From: an uncultured Bacteroidales bacterium
GTDB taxonomy: Bacteria > Bacteroidota > Bacteroidia > Bacteroidales > F082
Direction: 5' to 3'
NCBI GenBank assembly: GCA_946407975.1
Contig: CAMJQC010000004.1
Span: forward strand, 1-64,000
Length of the DNA: 64,000 bases
Shown: positions 49,757 through 58,464 of the stretch, one piece after another
How positions within the stretch are numbered: position 1 is the stretch's first letter
How the letters are laid out: the number at the start of each line of letters is the position of its first letter
The notes under the pieces: generated by a model
The model's database searches: none
Told to the model about the DNA's origin: nothing
What the model saw: the letters and a program-made list of their open reading frames with translations, nothing else
Program-made: the position numbers and the translations under genes

Positions 49757-50518
49757 ATGCTTAAAAAAACTGTACTTACGTTAGGGCTGATGGCTGCCGT
49801 TGGCATGCTTGCGGCACAGACCCTGCAATTTGAATGGCAGGGCCAAGTTTATTCAGAAGGCGATAAAGTCGTCGTCACCGAGTTAGATCCTGACTTCGGA
49901 AATGAATTTGTCCTTCATATGCAACTTCATAATTTGACAGAAGAAGATATTAATGTGATTGTCGCAAAGGAAGAGATTCAAATGGTGGAAGGGTCGACTA
50001 ATTCAATATGCTGGGGCGCGTGCTTTAGTCCAAGCATATTTGTTACCCCTCCTCGTGTGTTGCAAGCTCATGCAATCAGCAACGATTATGAATTGTCTTT
50101 CCACCATAACATCGATCCAGATGCTACGTATGATCCTGCTCAATTTCTTTCAGGTACTTCTGTTGTAAAGTACACTGCTTATGATGAACTTAATCCTGAG
50201 GAGAAGGTGACACTGGAAGTGTGGTTTGCGAATAATGCTGATGGCGTTGCGGAATGTGCTCCGAACGTCATGCATGCCTATCCTAATCCTGCTACGACAG
50301 AAGTCAATTTCAATTTTGAGGCCCCAGCAGGTAAGAATGTCATGATGACCGCTGTGGTGTATAATTTGTTGGGCCAGGAAGTTATGCGCCAAGATGTGAA
50401 TACCATGCAAGGCAGAATCACTTTTGACGTCAGCAGACTTCAAGCTGGAGTTTATTTTTGCAACTTCATGGCCAATGGCTCTGCTGTAAAGACGGAAAAG
50501 TTCGTTGTGAAGAAATAA
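49757..50518 (+). CDS. T9SS type A cargo protein, 253 residues
   Basis: A small secreted protein. Signal peptide 1-20 (ends MLAAQ). A single beta-sandwich-like domain (about 22-165, LQFEWQGQVYSEGDKVVVTELDPDFGNEFVLHMQLHNLTEEDINV) contains one CWGACF cysteine pair. A type A sorting domain runs from about 175 to the end (HAYPNPATTEVNFNFEAPAGKNV, VVYNLLGQEVMRQDV, LQAGVYFCNFMANG). The function is unknown. It is monocistronic, with its own promoter and terminator. Confidence 0.8.
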   Translation: MLKKTVLTLGLMAAVGMLAAQTLQFEWQGQVYSEGDKVVVTELDPDFGNEFVLHMQLHNLTEEDINVIVAKEEIQMVEGSTNSICWGACFSPSIFVTPPRVLQAHAISNDYELSFHHNIDPDATYDPAQFLSGTSVVKYTAYDELNPEEKVTLEVWFANNADGVAECAPNVMHAYPNPATTEVNFNFEAPAGKNVMMTAVVYNLLGQEVMRQDVNTMQGRITFDVSRLQAGVYFCNFMANGSAVKTEKFVVKK

Positions 50519-50541
50519 GTCGGTTTCTTCGTAATACTACA

Positions 50542-50570
50542 TTAAAGGCGGCCCTCAGAGCCGCCTTTAA
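50542..50570. terminator. Terminator between convergent T9SS-cargo gene and coaE
   Basis: TTAAAGGCGGC / GCCGCCTTTAA perfect 11-bp stem with a 7-base loop, followed by TTGTTT on the plus strand. Nearly symmetrical. Confidence 0.8.
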
Positions 50571-50586
50571 TTGTTTAGTTTGCCCA

Positions 50587-51183
50587 TTAGAAATCCAAAA
50601 ACCGTATACAGGAATCGATTTTGACTATTTGTTCCAACAAATAATCGTCTTCCTCATCGTTCTCGTGTATGATGATGAAATCAGAGTGTTTTCGTTTTTC
50701 TGATTCACTCCACTGAGCGGCCATGCGGCGACGGACGGTTGCTTCGTCACAATGGTCGCGCAGCATGACGCGATGCAGCCGTGTGGACTCTGAGGCTGAA
50801 ACAAGGATAATGGCGCCGAAGAGATGCTCCAGATGCTTTTCAAACACCAGTGCAGTCTCGTAAAGGACATAAGGAGTCTCCTGCTGTTCCGCCCATTCTA
50901 AGAAATACTGATTGAGGGCAGGGTAGAGGTGCTGTTCTACAAAGTCGCGGGCTTCAGGGTTTGAAAAGATGATTCTTGAGAGCTTGGCCTTATCCAACGA
51001 GCCGTTGTTTTGATAGATGTCATTGCCAAAGCGTTCGGTCATGACCTTTTTTATGTCATCGCGATAGTAGAGCCTCTTGGCCTCATTATCGGAATAGAAC
51101 ACGGGGATGCCCTTTGACTCAAACAAAGCGCAGACCCACGACTTGCCGCTGCCGATGTTGCCGGTGATGCATATTTTTTTCAT
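50587..51183 (-). CDS. coaE: Dephospho-CoA kinase
   Basis: A 198-residue P-loop kinase performing the last step of CoA synthesis. Walker A is ITGNIGSGKSWVC (residues 5-17), followed by GIPVFYSDNEAKRLY. The middle has LVFEKHLEHLFGAIILVSAS and the arginine-rich LRDHCDEATVRRRMAAQWS. The end of the chain (ENDEEDDYLLEQIVKI) is normal. It overlaps the YbbR gene by 4 bp and is the last gene of a five-gene operon. Confidence 0.95.
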   Translation of the reverse strand: MKKICITGNIGSGKSWVCALFESKGIPVFYSDNEAKRLYYRDDIKKVMTERFGNDIYQNNGSLDKAKLSRIIFSNPEARDFVEQHLYPALNQYFLEWAEQQETPYVLYETALVFEKHLEHLFGAIILVSASESTRLHRVMLRDHCDEATVRRRMAAQWSESEKRKHSDFIIIHENDEEDDYLLEQIVKIDSCIRFLDF

Positions 51184-52127
51184 TGGACAATCAGATATTC
51201 CACTTTGTCGGGCGTAGTGCTGAGCACCCGTACGTAATCGGGAGCTTTTGTCAATTTTACCTCGATAGGGTTCATGTTGCGGTGGAATTGGATCTTGTCG
51301 ATTTCAACCTTGAACTGGTTCGGCTTGACTTGACCGTAGTCCTTGATGGCAACAAGGCACTTCACATTGACCTTCTCTGGGAAGAACCGCATCTGTAAGG
51401 TGTCAGGAATAGCAATAGGAACGGCAATGTTTGCCTCGGTATATTTTTCAATTTCCACGCCGACTTCCACTTCTTTAGTATCGGTCCGGACAGCCTGGCC
51501 GGATAAGTCAAGTCCAATGGTTTCGGTGAAGCTTTGGTTGATCTCTGTTTTTGTAATGTGAACCGTTTTGACAGAATTCACGCTGTCGATGGCTCCTTTA
51601 GAGCCGAAAATGGTCACTGACGCCGGCGTGATACGGGGGGTCCCATAAACGTCATATTGTCTCTGTGTCTTTAAATCCAAATCTAACTCTACCGGCACTA
51701 TTTTCGAAACCATGTCATCCATATTAAAGTAAATCTTGTCCTCATTCATTGTGATGTCAGTGGCATTGATACCGATGCGTTTGGCAAGCTTTTCGGCTAC
51801 ATATTGGCTGCTGAATGAATAAGTGTTTCCGCCTTCTTGACGGTATTTGACCTCGTTGATGCCGATTTCGACGAATCTGCGCTGCGGTCGGATGACGTTG
51901 TGGCGTAATGTGTGGAACCCGTCTGTTTCAAATGAAAACTTGACGACTTGTTCCGTTGATGAAATCCATTTGTCGACAGGTATTTCCGTAAAATGGATGG
52001 TGAAGGAACTTTGGGTAGAGTAGTCTTTTGATAATTTGATAAGCAGCCACAGGACAGTCGATATGACAAGAAAGATGAGAAAAGTAAGCAGTTTTCTCCT
52101 GTCTTTAATGGGCTTGACTTGGTTCAT
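51180..52127 (-). CDS. YbbR/CdaR-like membrane-anchored protein
   Basis: A 315-residue protein with a basic N-terminus, one transmembrane helix (about 12-31, LLTFLIFLVISTVLWLLIKL) and several YbbR-type beta domains outside the membrane. In Firmicutes the YbbR protein CdaR regulates the c-di-AMP cyclase, but Bacteroidota homologues sit next to yajC and coaE as here, and their role is unclear. No cyclase gene is nearby. It overlaps coaE by 4 bp. Confidence 0.85.
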   Translation of the reverse strand: MNQVKPIKDRRKLLTFLIFLVISTVLWLLIKLSKDYSTQSSFTIHFTEIPVDKWISSTEQVVKFSFETDGFHTLRHNVIRPQRRFVEIGINEVKYRQEGGNTYSFSSQYVAEKLAKRIGINATDITMNEDKIYFNMDDMVSKIVPVELDLDLKTQRQYDVYGTPRITPASVTIFGSKGAIDSVNSVKTVHITKTEINQSFTETIGLDLSGQAVRTDTKEVEVGVEIEKYTEANIAVPIAIPDTLQMRFFPEKVNVKCLVAIKDYGQVKPNQFKVEIDKIQFHRNMNPIEVKLTKAPDYVRVLSTTPDKVEYLIVQ

Positions 52128-52189
52128 TACAATTACAGTTTAGGGGCTGAAACCTAGGTCAGCCCCGATTCGTTATTGCTGTTGTGACA

Positions 52190-52513
52190 TTAGGCCTGGC
52201 CTACGCGGGATCCGCTTTGCACAAGGGCGGTTTTCTCTACTTCCACTTCCATGTTGGGAGCGAGTGAGAGGATAACGGTGCTTTCTTTCACCTCGACGAT
52301 TTTGCCATGAAAGCCACCGATAGTGACTACTTTGTCACCTTTTTGAAGTTCATCGCGGAATTTTTTCTCTTCTTTGGCTTTCTTGGATTGTGGACGGATG
52401 AAGAACAACCAGAATACCAGCACGAGAAGCAGAATGAAGATTAGACTTGAAAAGGCTGACCCTTTAGGCTGTGCTTGTGTTGCTTCTTGGAGTAAAACAG
52501 TTAAGATGTTCAT
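52190..52513 (-). CDS. yajC: Preprotein translocase accessory subunit YajC
   Basis: A 107-residue protein with one N-terminal transmembrane helix (about 21-42, FSSLIFILLLVLVFWLFFIRPQ) and the YajC signature FFIRPQSKKAKEEKKF, followed by the small soluble domain LQKGDKVVTIGGFHGKIVEVKESTVIL. It associates with SecDF-SecYEG. It lies in the CHU_C/DUF1573/yajC/ybbR/coaE operon. Confidence 0.95.
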   Translation of the reverse strand: MNILTVLLQEATQAQPKGSAFSSLIFILLLVLVFWLFFIRPQSKKAKEEKKFRDELQKGDKVVTIGGFHGKIVEVKESTVILSLAPNMEVEVEKTALVQSGSRVGQA

Positions 52514-52548
52514 TGCGTTAAGATTTGATTTAAAGGGAATATTGTGTG

Positions 52549-53007
52549 TTAAAACTGGTCGGGTGTTTGGACAGTGGCTTTGATGCGTAACGTATTGGTC
52601 GCTGGGTTTGTGTTAGTTGCCACTGTCAGTGTCCGGCTCTGAAAGCCATGATGGCCTTTGCTGTCATAGGTAGCTTTGATGACGCCTTTGTCTCCTGGTG
52701 CGATAGGCTCTTTTGGGTATTCTCCCACAGTACAACCGCAACTGGTAGTGACACGGCTGATGATAAGCGGAGCCTTGCCGGTGTTGGTGAAGTGGAAAGA
52801 GCACGTGACGACTTCTCCTTGTAGTAGTTTTCCGAAATCGTGCTCTGTTTTTTCAAATGTAATTATGGCCTCGTCACCTGAATTGACAGTGGCAGACTTT
52901 GGATTAGTGACCAAATCACCTGAAATTTTATGCGAGCTTCTGTTGTTGCAGGCAGCAAGAAAAAAGCAGAGCATAAAGACAACACAAAAGGATGCTACAT
53001 GTTTCAT
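52549..53007 (-). CDS. DUF1573 lipoprotein
   Basis: A 152-residue lipoprotein with lipobox LAAC (Cys20). The mature part is a single DUF1573 (ASH/MSP-like immunoglobulin fold) domain: ITFEKTEHDFGKLLQGEVVTCSFHFTNTGKAPLIISRVTTSCGCTVGEYPKEPIAPGDKGVI. The family is abundant and uncharacterised in Bacteroidota. The CGC motif is typical. It starts 8 bp after the CHU_C gene stop and precedes yajC by 35 bp. Confidence 0.92.
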   Translation of the reverse strand: MKHVASFCVVFMLCFFLAACNNRSSHKISGDLVTNPKSATVNSGDEAIITFEKTEHDFGKLLQGEVVTCSFHFTNTGKAPLIISRVTTSCGCTVGEYPKEPIAPGDKGVIKATYDSKGHHGFQSRTLTVATNTNPATNTLRIKATVQTPDQF

Positions 53008-53015
53008 TTTTATCT

Positions 53016-54203
53016 TTATTTTTTTCGGTTACCTCTGAATATCATTACTGAGCCCTTGTATTCCGCATCTTGTTTGAGGCCATGGCATTTCAGCACATAA
53101 AAATAAGTTCCATCGGGCAAGTCCCCTCCGTCCCAATCATTGTTGTAATCGCTAGATTTATAGACAATGCGTCCCCAACGGTTGAAGATGACCAGATCGG
53201 TTGATTCATAATAGGTGTTGATGGGCTCATAATCGTCAATCTCGGCCCGAGTGCCGTAATCTCCTTTCGAATCGCCAGTGTCGGTGCCTTCAAGACGGAT
53301 GATGAAACGGTCGTTTCTTCCATCCCCATTAGGCGTGAAAACATTAGGAATCAATAGCTTTACTGGAGCAACGGTTATTGTCTTGTAATAGGAAGTGTCG
53401 CATCCTTGCGGTGAGAAGACTTTAAGTTCTGTAGTGTAATCACCTTCTTCGACATAGGTGTAACGAGGCGATTCTTGAGTTGAACTGATGTCGTATTGCG
53501 AATTGAGAATCCAGTAGTAATTTGCAATCGCGATGCTGTCGGAGGACAGGTTGTCAAAAGAATAAGTGACATGGGGATTTTGCATATAAACGGTGTCACC
53601 AGGGTCCGTGATGATTTCAACGATGGGATTCGGGAATGCTTTTGGCATAATGCTGTCACGTTGGGCGCAACCCCGGCCGTCGGTAACTTTTATAGCGTAA
53701 TAGGAAAACGCTGAAAGGCCGATGGCAAGTGAATCACAGCCAGGAGCGATATGGAGAGGAGGGATGTTCCATTTGTATTCATAAGGTCCTGTGGAACCGT
53801 TCGCCCAGGCCAACATCTGTGCGGTGTTGCCGTTTTCTTCGTTGTTGTTGCTGCAAGTCAGTTGCAATTGACGGAAATGAATGTTGAAACGGGGCTTTAC
53901 TTCTACGGTGAAAGGCTCTGATAAACAAATCAATTCATCCGTTTCTCTGTCGTGAATTTCAACTTGATATTCTGTGGTTTCACGAGGATGCACGGTAATG
54001 CTGCTGGTGATCTGACCGTCAGGAGTCCAAAAATAGGAGTATTGAGGACTGTGCTCTACACTTAATGTGACAGGGCTTTCGCTGCAAATCGGCATTTGGG
54101 CACTACAGGTGATGCTGCAAGGGTCTTGCGCCTGTAAATCCAAGAAGGAAAAGGAGGCGACAATCATTATGCAGACGGCCAATATGTTGAATCTGTTTTT
54201 CAT
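53016..54203 (-). CDS. T9SS type B (CHU_C, gliding-motility-associated C-terminal) secreted protein
   Basis: A 395-residue protein. Signal peptide 1-24 (MKNRFNILAVCIMIVASFSFLDLQAQ region). Ig/PKD-like beta domains follow (about 30-300), with an early cysteine-rich stretch CSITCSAQMPICSESPV and a PKD-like TYSFDNLSSDS. The CHU_C tail occupies about 305-395 (IPNVFTPNGDGRNDRFII, DLVIFNRWGRIVY, WDGGDLPDGTYFYVLKC), which marks export by T9SS type B sorting. I start at 54203 because a signal peptide follows and a TATCTTTG box lies 23 bases upstream; an earlier ATG overlaps the opposite hutU start. It heads the operon with DUF1573, yajC, ybbR and coaE. Confidence 0.85.
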   Translation of the reverse strand: MKNRFNILAVCIMIVASFSFLDLQAQDPCSITCSAQMPICSESPVTLSVEHSPQYSYFWTPDGQITSSITVHPRETTEYQVEIHDRETDELICLSEPFTVEVKPRFNIHFRQLQLTCSNNNEENGNTAQMLAWANGSTGPYEYKWNIPPLHIAPGCDSLAIGLSAFSYYAIKVTDGRGCAQRDSIMPKAFPNPIVEIITDPGDTVYMQNPHVTYSFDNLSSDSIAIANYYWILNSQYDISSTQESPRYTYVEEGDYTTELKVFSPQGCDTSYYKTITVAPVKLLIPNVFTPNGDGRNDRFIIRLEGTDTGDSKGDYGTRAEIDDYEPINTYYESTDLVIFNRWGRIVYKSSDYNNDWDGGDLPDGTYFYVLKCHGLKQDAEYKGSVMIFRGNRKK

Positions 54204-54226
54204 AGATTTCCGATGATAATAATCTG

Positions 54227-54234
54227 CAAAGATA
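54227..54234 (-). promoter_or_regulatory. -7 box of the CHU_C/DUF1573/yajC/ybbR/coaE operon
   Basis: TATCTTTG on the minus strand, 23 bases before the ATG at 54203. Confidence 0.65.
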
Positions 54235-54349
54235 GGAATTTTTCTGAAGTATAACGTCGGGTTGTAGCCAATATTATTTTTCGCGCAATCAATTGCGTCT
54301 GCCGTGTCAGATTTATAATATGAAATGCTAAAGCCAGCATATTTTTTCA

Positions 54350-54357
54350 TATTTTTG
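54350..54357 (+). promoter_or_regulatory. -7 box of hutU
   Basis: TATTTTTG, 33 bases before the hutU ATG. It is divergent from the CHU_C operon promoter. Confidence 0.65.
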
Positions 54358-54390
54358 CGTTTTCTCGTATAAACAATTAAGGCACACAAT

Positions 54391-56391
54391 ATGAAAGCAC
54401 TCAACGATTTTCAAAAAGAGATTCTCGCCGGCATTCCTGATGAGCTGCCGGAAGCGAAACCTTACGACAAGACCATCAACCATGCTCCAAAGCGTAAGGA
54501 CATTCTTAGCAAAGAGGAAAAGAAACTGGCTGTCCGTAATGCATTACGTTATTTCCCGGCCAAATTCCATAAGACATTGGCTCCTGAGTTTGCCGAGGAA
54601 CTTGAAAAATACGGCCGCATCTATATGTACCGTTTCCGTCCATCCTATAAGATGTATGCCCGTCCTATCGACGAGTATCCTGCCAAGAGCCGTCAGGCTG
54701 CCGCTATCATGCTGATGATCCAGAACAACCTTGATCCGGCTGTGGCACAGCATCCTCACGAACTCATCATCTACGGCGGTAACGGTGCCATCTTCCAGAA
54801 CTGGGCGCAATACCGTCTTGTGATGCAATATCTTGCCAATATGGAAGAGGACCAGACGCTGGCCATGTATAGCGGACACCCGATGGGACTGTTCCCGAGC
54901 CATAAGGATGCGCCTCGCGTAGTCGTTACCAACGGCATGATGATTCCAAACTACTCGAAGCCAGACGATTGGGAACGCTACAATGCTCTCGGTGTTACCC
55001 AATACGGTCAGATGACGGCAGGTTCTTATATGTATATCGGACCTCAGGGTATCGTTCATGGAACGACCATCACTGTGTTGAACGCTTCGCGTAAGCAAGG
55101 CGGCGGTTCCGCTGGCAAGCTGTTCATCACCGCAGGTCTGGGCGGCATGTCGGGTGCTCAGCCTAAGGCTGGCGACATCGCAGGTGTGGTGAGCATCACC
55201 GCCGAGATCAACCCTGCCGCTACGCAAAAGCGTTATGACCAGGGTTGGGTCGATGAAGTGTATGACAACCTTGACGAGCTGTTCAAGCACGCCCTCGCTT
55301 CGGTGGCTAAGAAAGAGGCTCGCAGCTATGCCTATCAGGGCAATGTGGTGGACCTTTGGGAATATGCCGCCGCTCACGATATCCGTGTAGACCTCGGTTC
55401 CGACCAGACCTCCTTGCACAATCCTTGGGCAGGCGGTTATTATCCGGTAGGACAGAGCTTCGAAGCGTCGAAGGATATGATGGCCAAGGACCCTGACCTG
55501 TTTAAATCCAAGGTGCAGGCCTCGTTGCGCCGTCATGTAGCTGCCATCAACAAATTGACTGCCAAAGGCATGTACTTCTTCGACTACGGCAACGCTTTCC
55601 TGTTGCAGAGCAGCCGTGCGGGTGCCGATATCCTCAAGGCTGACGGCAGTTTCCGTTATCCTTCCTATGTGCAGGACATCATGGGTCCCATGTATTTTGA
55701 CTATGGTTTCGGACCATTCCGTTGGGTGTGCACCTCGGGCAAGCCTGAAGACCTCGCTGTCACCGACGATATCGCCTGCCACGTGCTGGAGACCATTGCC
55801 AAGACGGCTCCCGAAGAGATCCGTCAGCAGATGCATGACAACATCCAGTGGATTCGAGGCGCACAGGCCAACCATCTCGTGGTCGGCTCGCAAGCCCGTA
55901 TCCTTTACGCAGACTGCGAAGGCCGTACCAAGATCGCCGCTGAGTTCAACAAGGCCATCGCCGATGGTCGCTTGAGCGGTCCTGTCGTCCTGGGTCGTGA
56001 CCACCATGATGTGTCGGGCACCGATTCGCCGTTCCGTGAGACTTCCAACATTTACGACGGCTCCTGCTTCACAGCTGATATGGCTATCCAGAATGTCATC
56101 GGAGACGGTTTCCGTGGCGCTACCTGGGTCAGCATTCACAACGGTGGCGGCGTGGGCTGGGGCGAAGTCATCAACGGTGGCTTCGGCATGGTCCTCGATG
56201 GCTCTGCTGATGCCGACCGTCGTCTGCACTGCATGTTGCACTGGGATGTCAACAACGGCATCGCCCGTCGTAACTGGGCCCGCAACGAAGGCGCCACCTT
56301 CGCCATCAAACGCGCCATGGATGTCGAGCCTCGCCTGAAGGTGACGATACCTAATCTGGTGGATGACAATCTGTTAAAGGATTTGTTCTAA
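54391..56391 (+). CDS. hutU: Urocanate hydratase
   Basis: A 666-residue NAD-dependent enzyme converting urocanate to imidazolonepropionate in histidine degradation. The family core is clear: ELIIYGGNGAIFQNWAQYRL, MYSGHPMGLFPSHKDAP, VTNGMMIPNY, GKLFITAGLGGMSGAQPKAG, VDLGSDQTSLHNPWAGGYYP, DSPFRETSNIYDGS and SIHNGGGVGWGEVINGGFG. It is longer than the roughly 556-residue Pseudomonas form, matching the longer type known from eukaryotes and Bacteroidota. No other hut gene is in the window. It has a single-gene unit with promoter and terminator. Confidence 0.95.
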   Translation: MKALNDFQKEILAGIPDELPEAKPYDKTINHAPKRKDILSKEEKKLAVRNALRYFPAKFHKTLAPEFAEELEKYGRIYMYRFRPSYKMYARPIDEYPAKSRQAAAIMLMIQNNLDPAVAQHPHELIIYGGNGAIFQNWAQYRLVMQYLANMEEDQTLAMYSGHPMGLFPSHKDAPRVVVTNGMMIPNYSKPDDWERYNALGVTQYGQMTAGSYMYIGPQGIVHGTTITVLNASRKQGGGSAGKLFITAGLGGMSGAQPKAGDIAGVVSITAEINPAATQKRYDQGWVDEVYDNLDELFKHALASVAKKEARSYAYQGNVVDLWEYAAAHDIRVDLGSDQTSLHNPWAGGYYPVGQSFEASKDMMAKDPDLFKSKVQASLRRHVAAINKLTAKGMYFFDYGNAFLLQSSRAGADILKADGSFRYPSYVQDIMGPMYFDYGFGPFRWVCTSGKPEDLAVTDDIACHVLETIAKTAPEEIRQQMHDNIQWIRGAQANHLVVGSQARILYADCEGRTKIAAEFNKAIADGRLSGPVVLGRDHHDVSGTDSPFRETSNIYDGSCFTADMAIQNVIGDGFRGATWVSIHNGGGVGWGEVINGGFGMVLDGSADADRRLHCMLHWDVNNGIARRNWARNEGATFAIKRAMDVEPRLKVTIPNLVDDNLLKDLF

Positions 56392-56412
56392 GTTTTAACG
56401 GAAAACTTGAGT

Positions 56413-56449
56413 AAATACGGATGCCATTAATCGGCATCCGTATTTTTTT
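56413..56449 (+). terminator. Terminator after hutU
   Basis: AAATACGGATGCC / GGCATCCGTATTT perfect 13-bp stem with a 7-base loop, followed by T-run. Confidence 0.9.
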
Positions 56450-56528
56450 GTTCATAATAGCTGGAAAAATCTCGAATTGTCTTAATGTTTATTTGTTAAT
56501 AAAGGAATTATATATCATGGATTTTTAC

Positions 56529-56536
56529 TAATTTTG
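56529..56536 (+). promoter_or_regulatory. -7 box of the carboxyltransferase gene
   Basis: TAATTTTG, 37 bases before the ATG at 56574. Confidence 0.6.
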
Positions 56537-56573
56537 CGGTCCCATTTTAAACAAGGTATAAATACAACGATAT

Positions 56574-58340
56574 ATGAGCAAAAAAGAAGTGAAATTCAGC
56601 CTGGTTTACCGCGACATGTGGCAATCTTCAGGCAAATATGTGCCCCGCAAGGACCAGTTGGAAAAGATTGCTCCTTTGATCATCGACATGGGATGTTTCG
56701 ACCGTGTGGAGACCAACGGCGGTGCCGCCGAACAGGTCAACTTGCTGTACGGTGAGAACCCGAATCCGTCGGTTCGTGCTTTCACGGCGGCACTGCATAA
56801 GGGCGGCATCGAGTGCCATATGCTCGACCGTGCTTTGAACGCATTGAGAATGAACCCCGTTCCTGCCGATGTGCGTCAGCTGATGTACAAGGTGAAGAAG
56901 GCGCAGGGTGTCGATATCACCCGTATTTTCTGCGGTCTGAACGACGTGCGCAACATCATCCCGTCCATCCAATGGGCTAACGAAGCTGGCATGATCTCGC
57001 AGGCTGCCATGAGCATCACCTACTCTCAAGTGCATACTGCCGAGTATTACATCAAGATGGCAGACGAACTCATCGCCGCTGGTGCAAAGGAGATCGCTCT
57101 GAAGGATATGGCTGGCGTAGGCCGTCCTGCCTCTTTGGGCAAGATTGTCGCCCACATCAAGACACAGCATCCTGAAATCAAGGTGCAGTACCACGGTCAC
57201 ACGACCCCGGGTCTCTCGATGGCTTCCATGCTGGAAGTGGCCAAGGCAGGCTGCGACTACCTCGATGTGGCCATGGAGCCGCTGTCGTGGGGTACGGTGC
57301 ATCCTGACGTCATCAGTGTGCAGGCCATGCTGAAAGATGCCGGTTTCCTCGTGAAGGACATCAACATGAAAGCCTATATGGCTGCTCGCAGCATGACGCA
57401 GAGCTTCATGGACGACTTCCTCGGCTACTGGATCGACCCGCGCAACCGTTATCTTAACTCCCTGCTTTTGGGCGCTGGCCTTCCGGGTGGTATGATGGGT
57501 TCGCTGATGGCTGACCTCAAAGGCGCCCACGCCCTCATCAATATGAACTTCAAGGCGCAAGGCAAGGCCGAACTCAGCGAAGACGAACTGCTCGTCGCCC
57601 TCTTTGACGAAGTGCAACGCATATGGCCTATGGTCGGCAACCCGCCTTTGGTGACGCCGTTCAGCCAATATACCAAGAACATCGCTCTGAAGAACCTCAT
57701 TGGCCGCAGCATGGGCAAACCCGATTTCAACGACCTCGACGATGCCATGTGGGGCATGATCCTCGGCAAGTCAGGCAAGCTGCCGGGCACCCTGGCACCC
57801 GAAATCGTGGAGCTGGCCAAGCAGAAAGGCCTCGAGTTCTTCACAGGCAATCCGCAAGACAATTATCCGGACGAACTGCCACGCTTCATCAAAGAGATGG
57901 AAGAAAACGGCTGGGACCGCGGACAAGACGATGAAGAACTCTTCGAGTTCGCCATGCACGAGAAACAGTACCGTGAGTACAAGTCGGGCGAGGCCAAACG
58001 CCGTTTCAACCAGGAGTTGGAAGCCAAGATGAAGGAAAAGTTCGAGAAAGCCGGTGGGGCCGTCAACATCCCCGATCTGCGCGCTTTACGTCATCCGAAT
58101 GCCGAACCCGTCGTGGCTCCCGTCAGTGGCATAGTGCTTTGGGAAGTCGACTTCGACGACAAGTCGGTGGCTCCTGCTCCCGGCAAGGTTTATAAGGAAG
58201 GCGACCTGCTCTGCGCTATCAGCTCCGACCACGGCATGGAACCCGTCTATGCCCTCTGGCCAGGCAAAATCGTAGAGGCTACGGCCGACCAGGGCAAACG
58301 CGTTCAAAAAGGTGACACGATAGCTTTTATAGAGAAATAA
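56574..58340 (+). CDS. Oxaloacetate decarboxylase alpha / pyruvate carboxylase subunit B-like carboxyltransferase lacking the biotin lysine
   Basis: A 588-residue protein with the carboxyltransferase TIM barrel (about 1-310) and conserved domain (about 310-500). Metal and active-site motifs are kept: VYRDMWQS (Asp for metal, Gln for substrate), LKDMAG (carbamylated lysine) and YHGHTTPG (two His ligands). GGMMGSLMADLKGAHALI and WGMILGKSGKLPGTLAPEI are typical. The C-terminal biotinyl-like domain (about 510-588; APVSGIVLWEVDF, KEGDLLCAI, PGKIVEATADQGKRVQKGDTIAF) has SSDHGMEPV where MKM should be, so the acceptor lysine is absent. Homologues named oxaloacetate decarboxylase alpha or methylmalonyl-CoA carboxyltransferase share the barrel. 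The true reaction is uncertain. Confidence 0.8.
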   Translation: MSKKEVKFSLVYRDMWQSSGKYVPRKDQLEKIAPLIIDMGCFDRVETNGGAAEQVNLLYGENPNPSVRAFTAALHKGGIECHMLDRALNALRMNPVPADVRQLMYKVKKAQGVDITRIFCGLNDVRNIIPSIQWANEAGMISQAAMSITYSQVHTAEYYIKMADELIAAGAKEIALKDMAGVGRPASLGKIVAHIKTQHPEIKVQYHGHTTPGLSMASMLEVAKAGCDYLDVAMEPLSWGTVHPDVISVQAMLKDAGFLVKDINMKAYMAARSMTQSFMDDFLGYWIDPRNRYLNSLLLGAGLPGGMMGSLMADLKGAHALINMNFKAQGKAELSEDELLVALFDEVQRIWPMVGNPPLVTPFSQYTKNIALKNLIGRSMGKPDFNDLDDAMWGMILGKSGKLPGTLAPEIVELAKQKGLEFFTGNPQDNYPDELPRFIKEMEENGWDRGQDDEELFEFAMHEKQYREYKSGEAKRRFNQELEAKMKEKFEKAGGAVNIPDLRALRHPNAEPVVAPVSGIVLWEVDFDDKSVAPAPGKVYKEGDLLCAISSDHGMEPVYALWPGKIVEATADQGKRVQKGDTIAFIEK

Positions 58341-58393
58341 GGCCTTTTCGGAGATTTTTCCCAGATAGGACAGAAAACTGATACGTAATTTGT

Positions 58394-58401
58394 TATTTTT
58401 G
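58394..58401 (+). promoter_or_regulatory. -7 box of the 171-residue barrel gene
   Basis: TATTTTTG, 63 bases before the ATG at 58465. Confidence 0.6.
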
Positions 58402-58464
58402 CCTCGTTTTGAAAAACGAAGAACAACAAACCTAATTATTTAACATAATTAAAACTTAATCAAA

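Noticed and set aside
54544..56241. Long (565-codon) open frame antisense to hutU
   Set aside because: It is the complementary shadow of a strongly conserved urocanate hydratase reading frame; the peptide has no domain, signal peptide or promoter.
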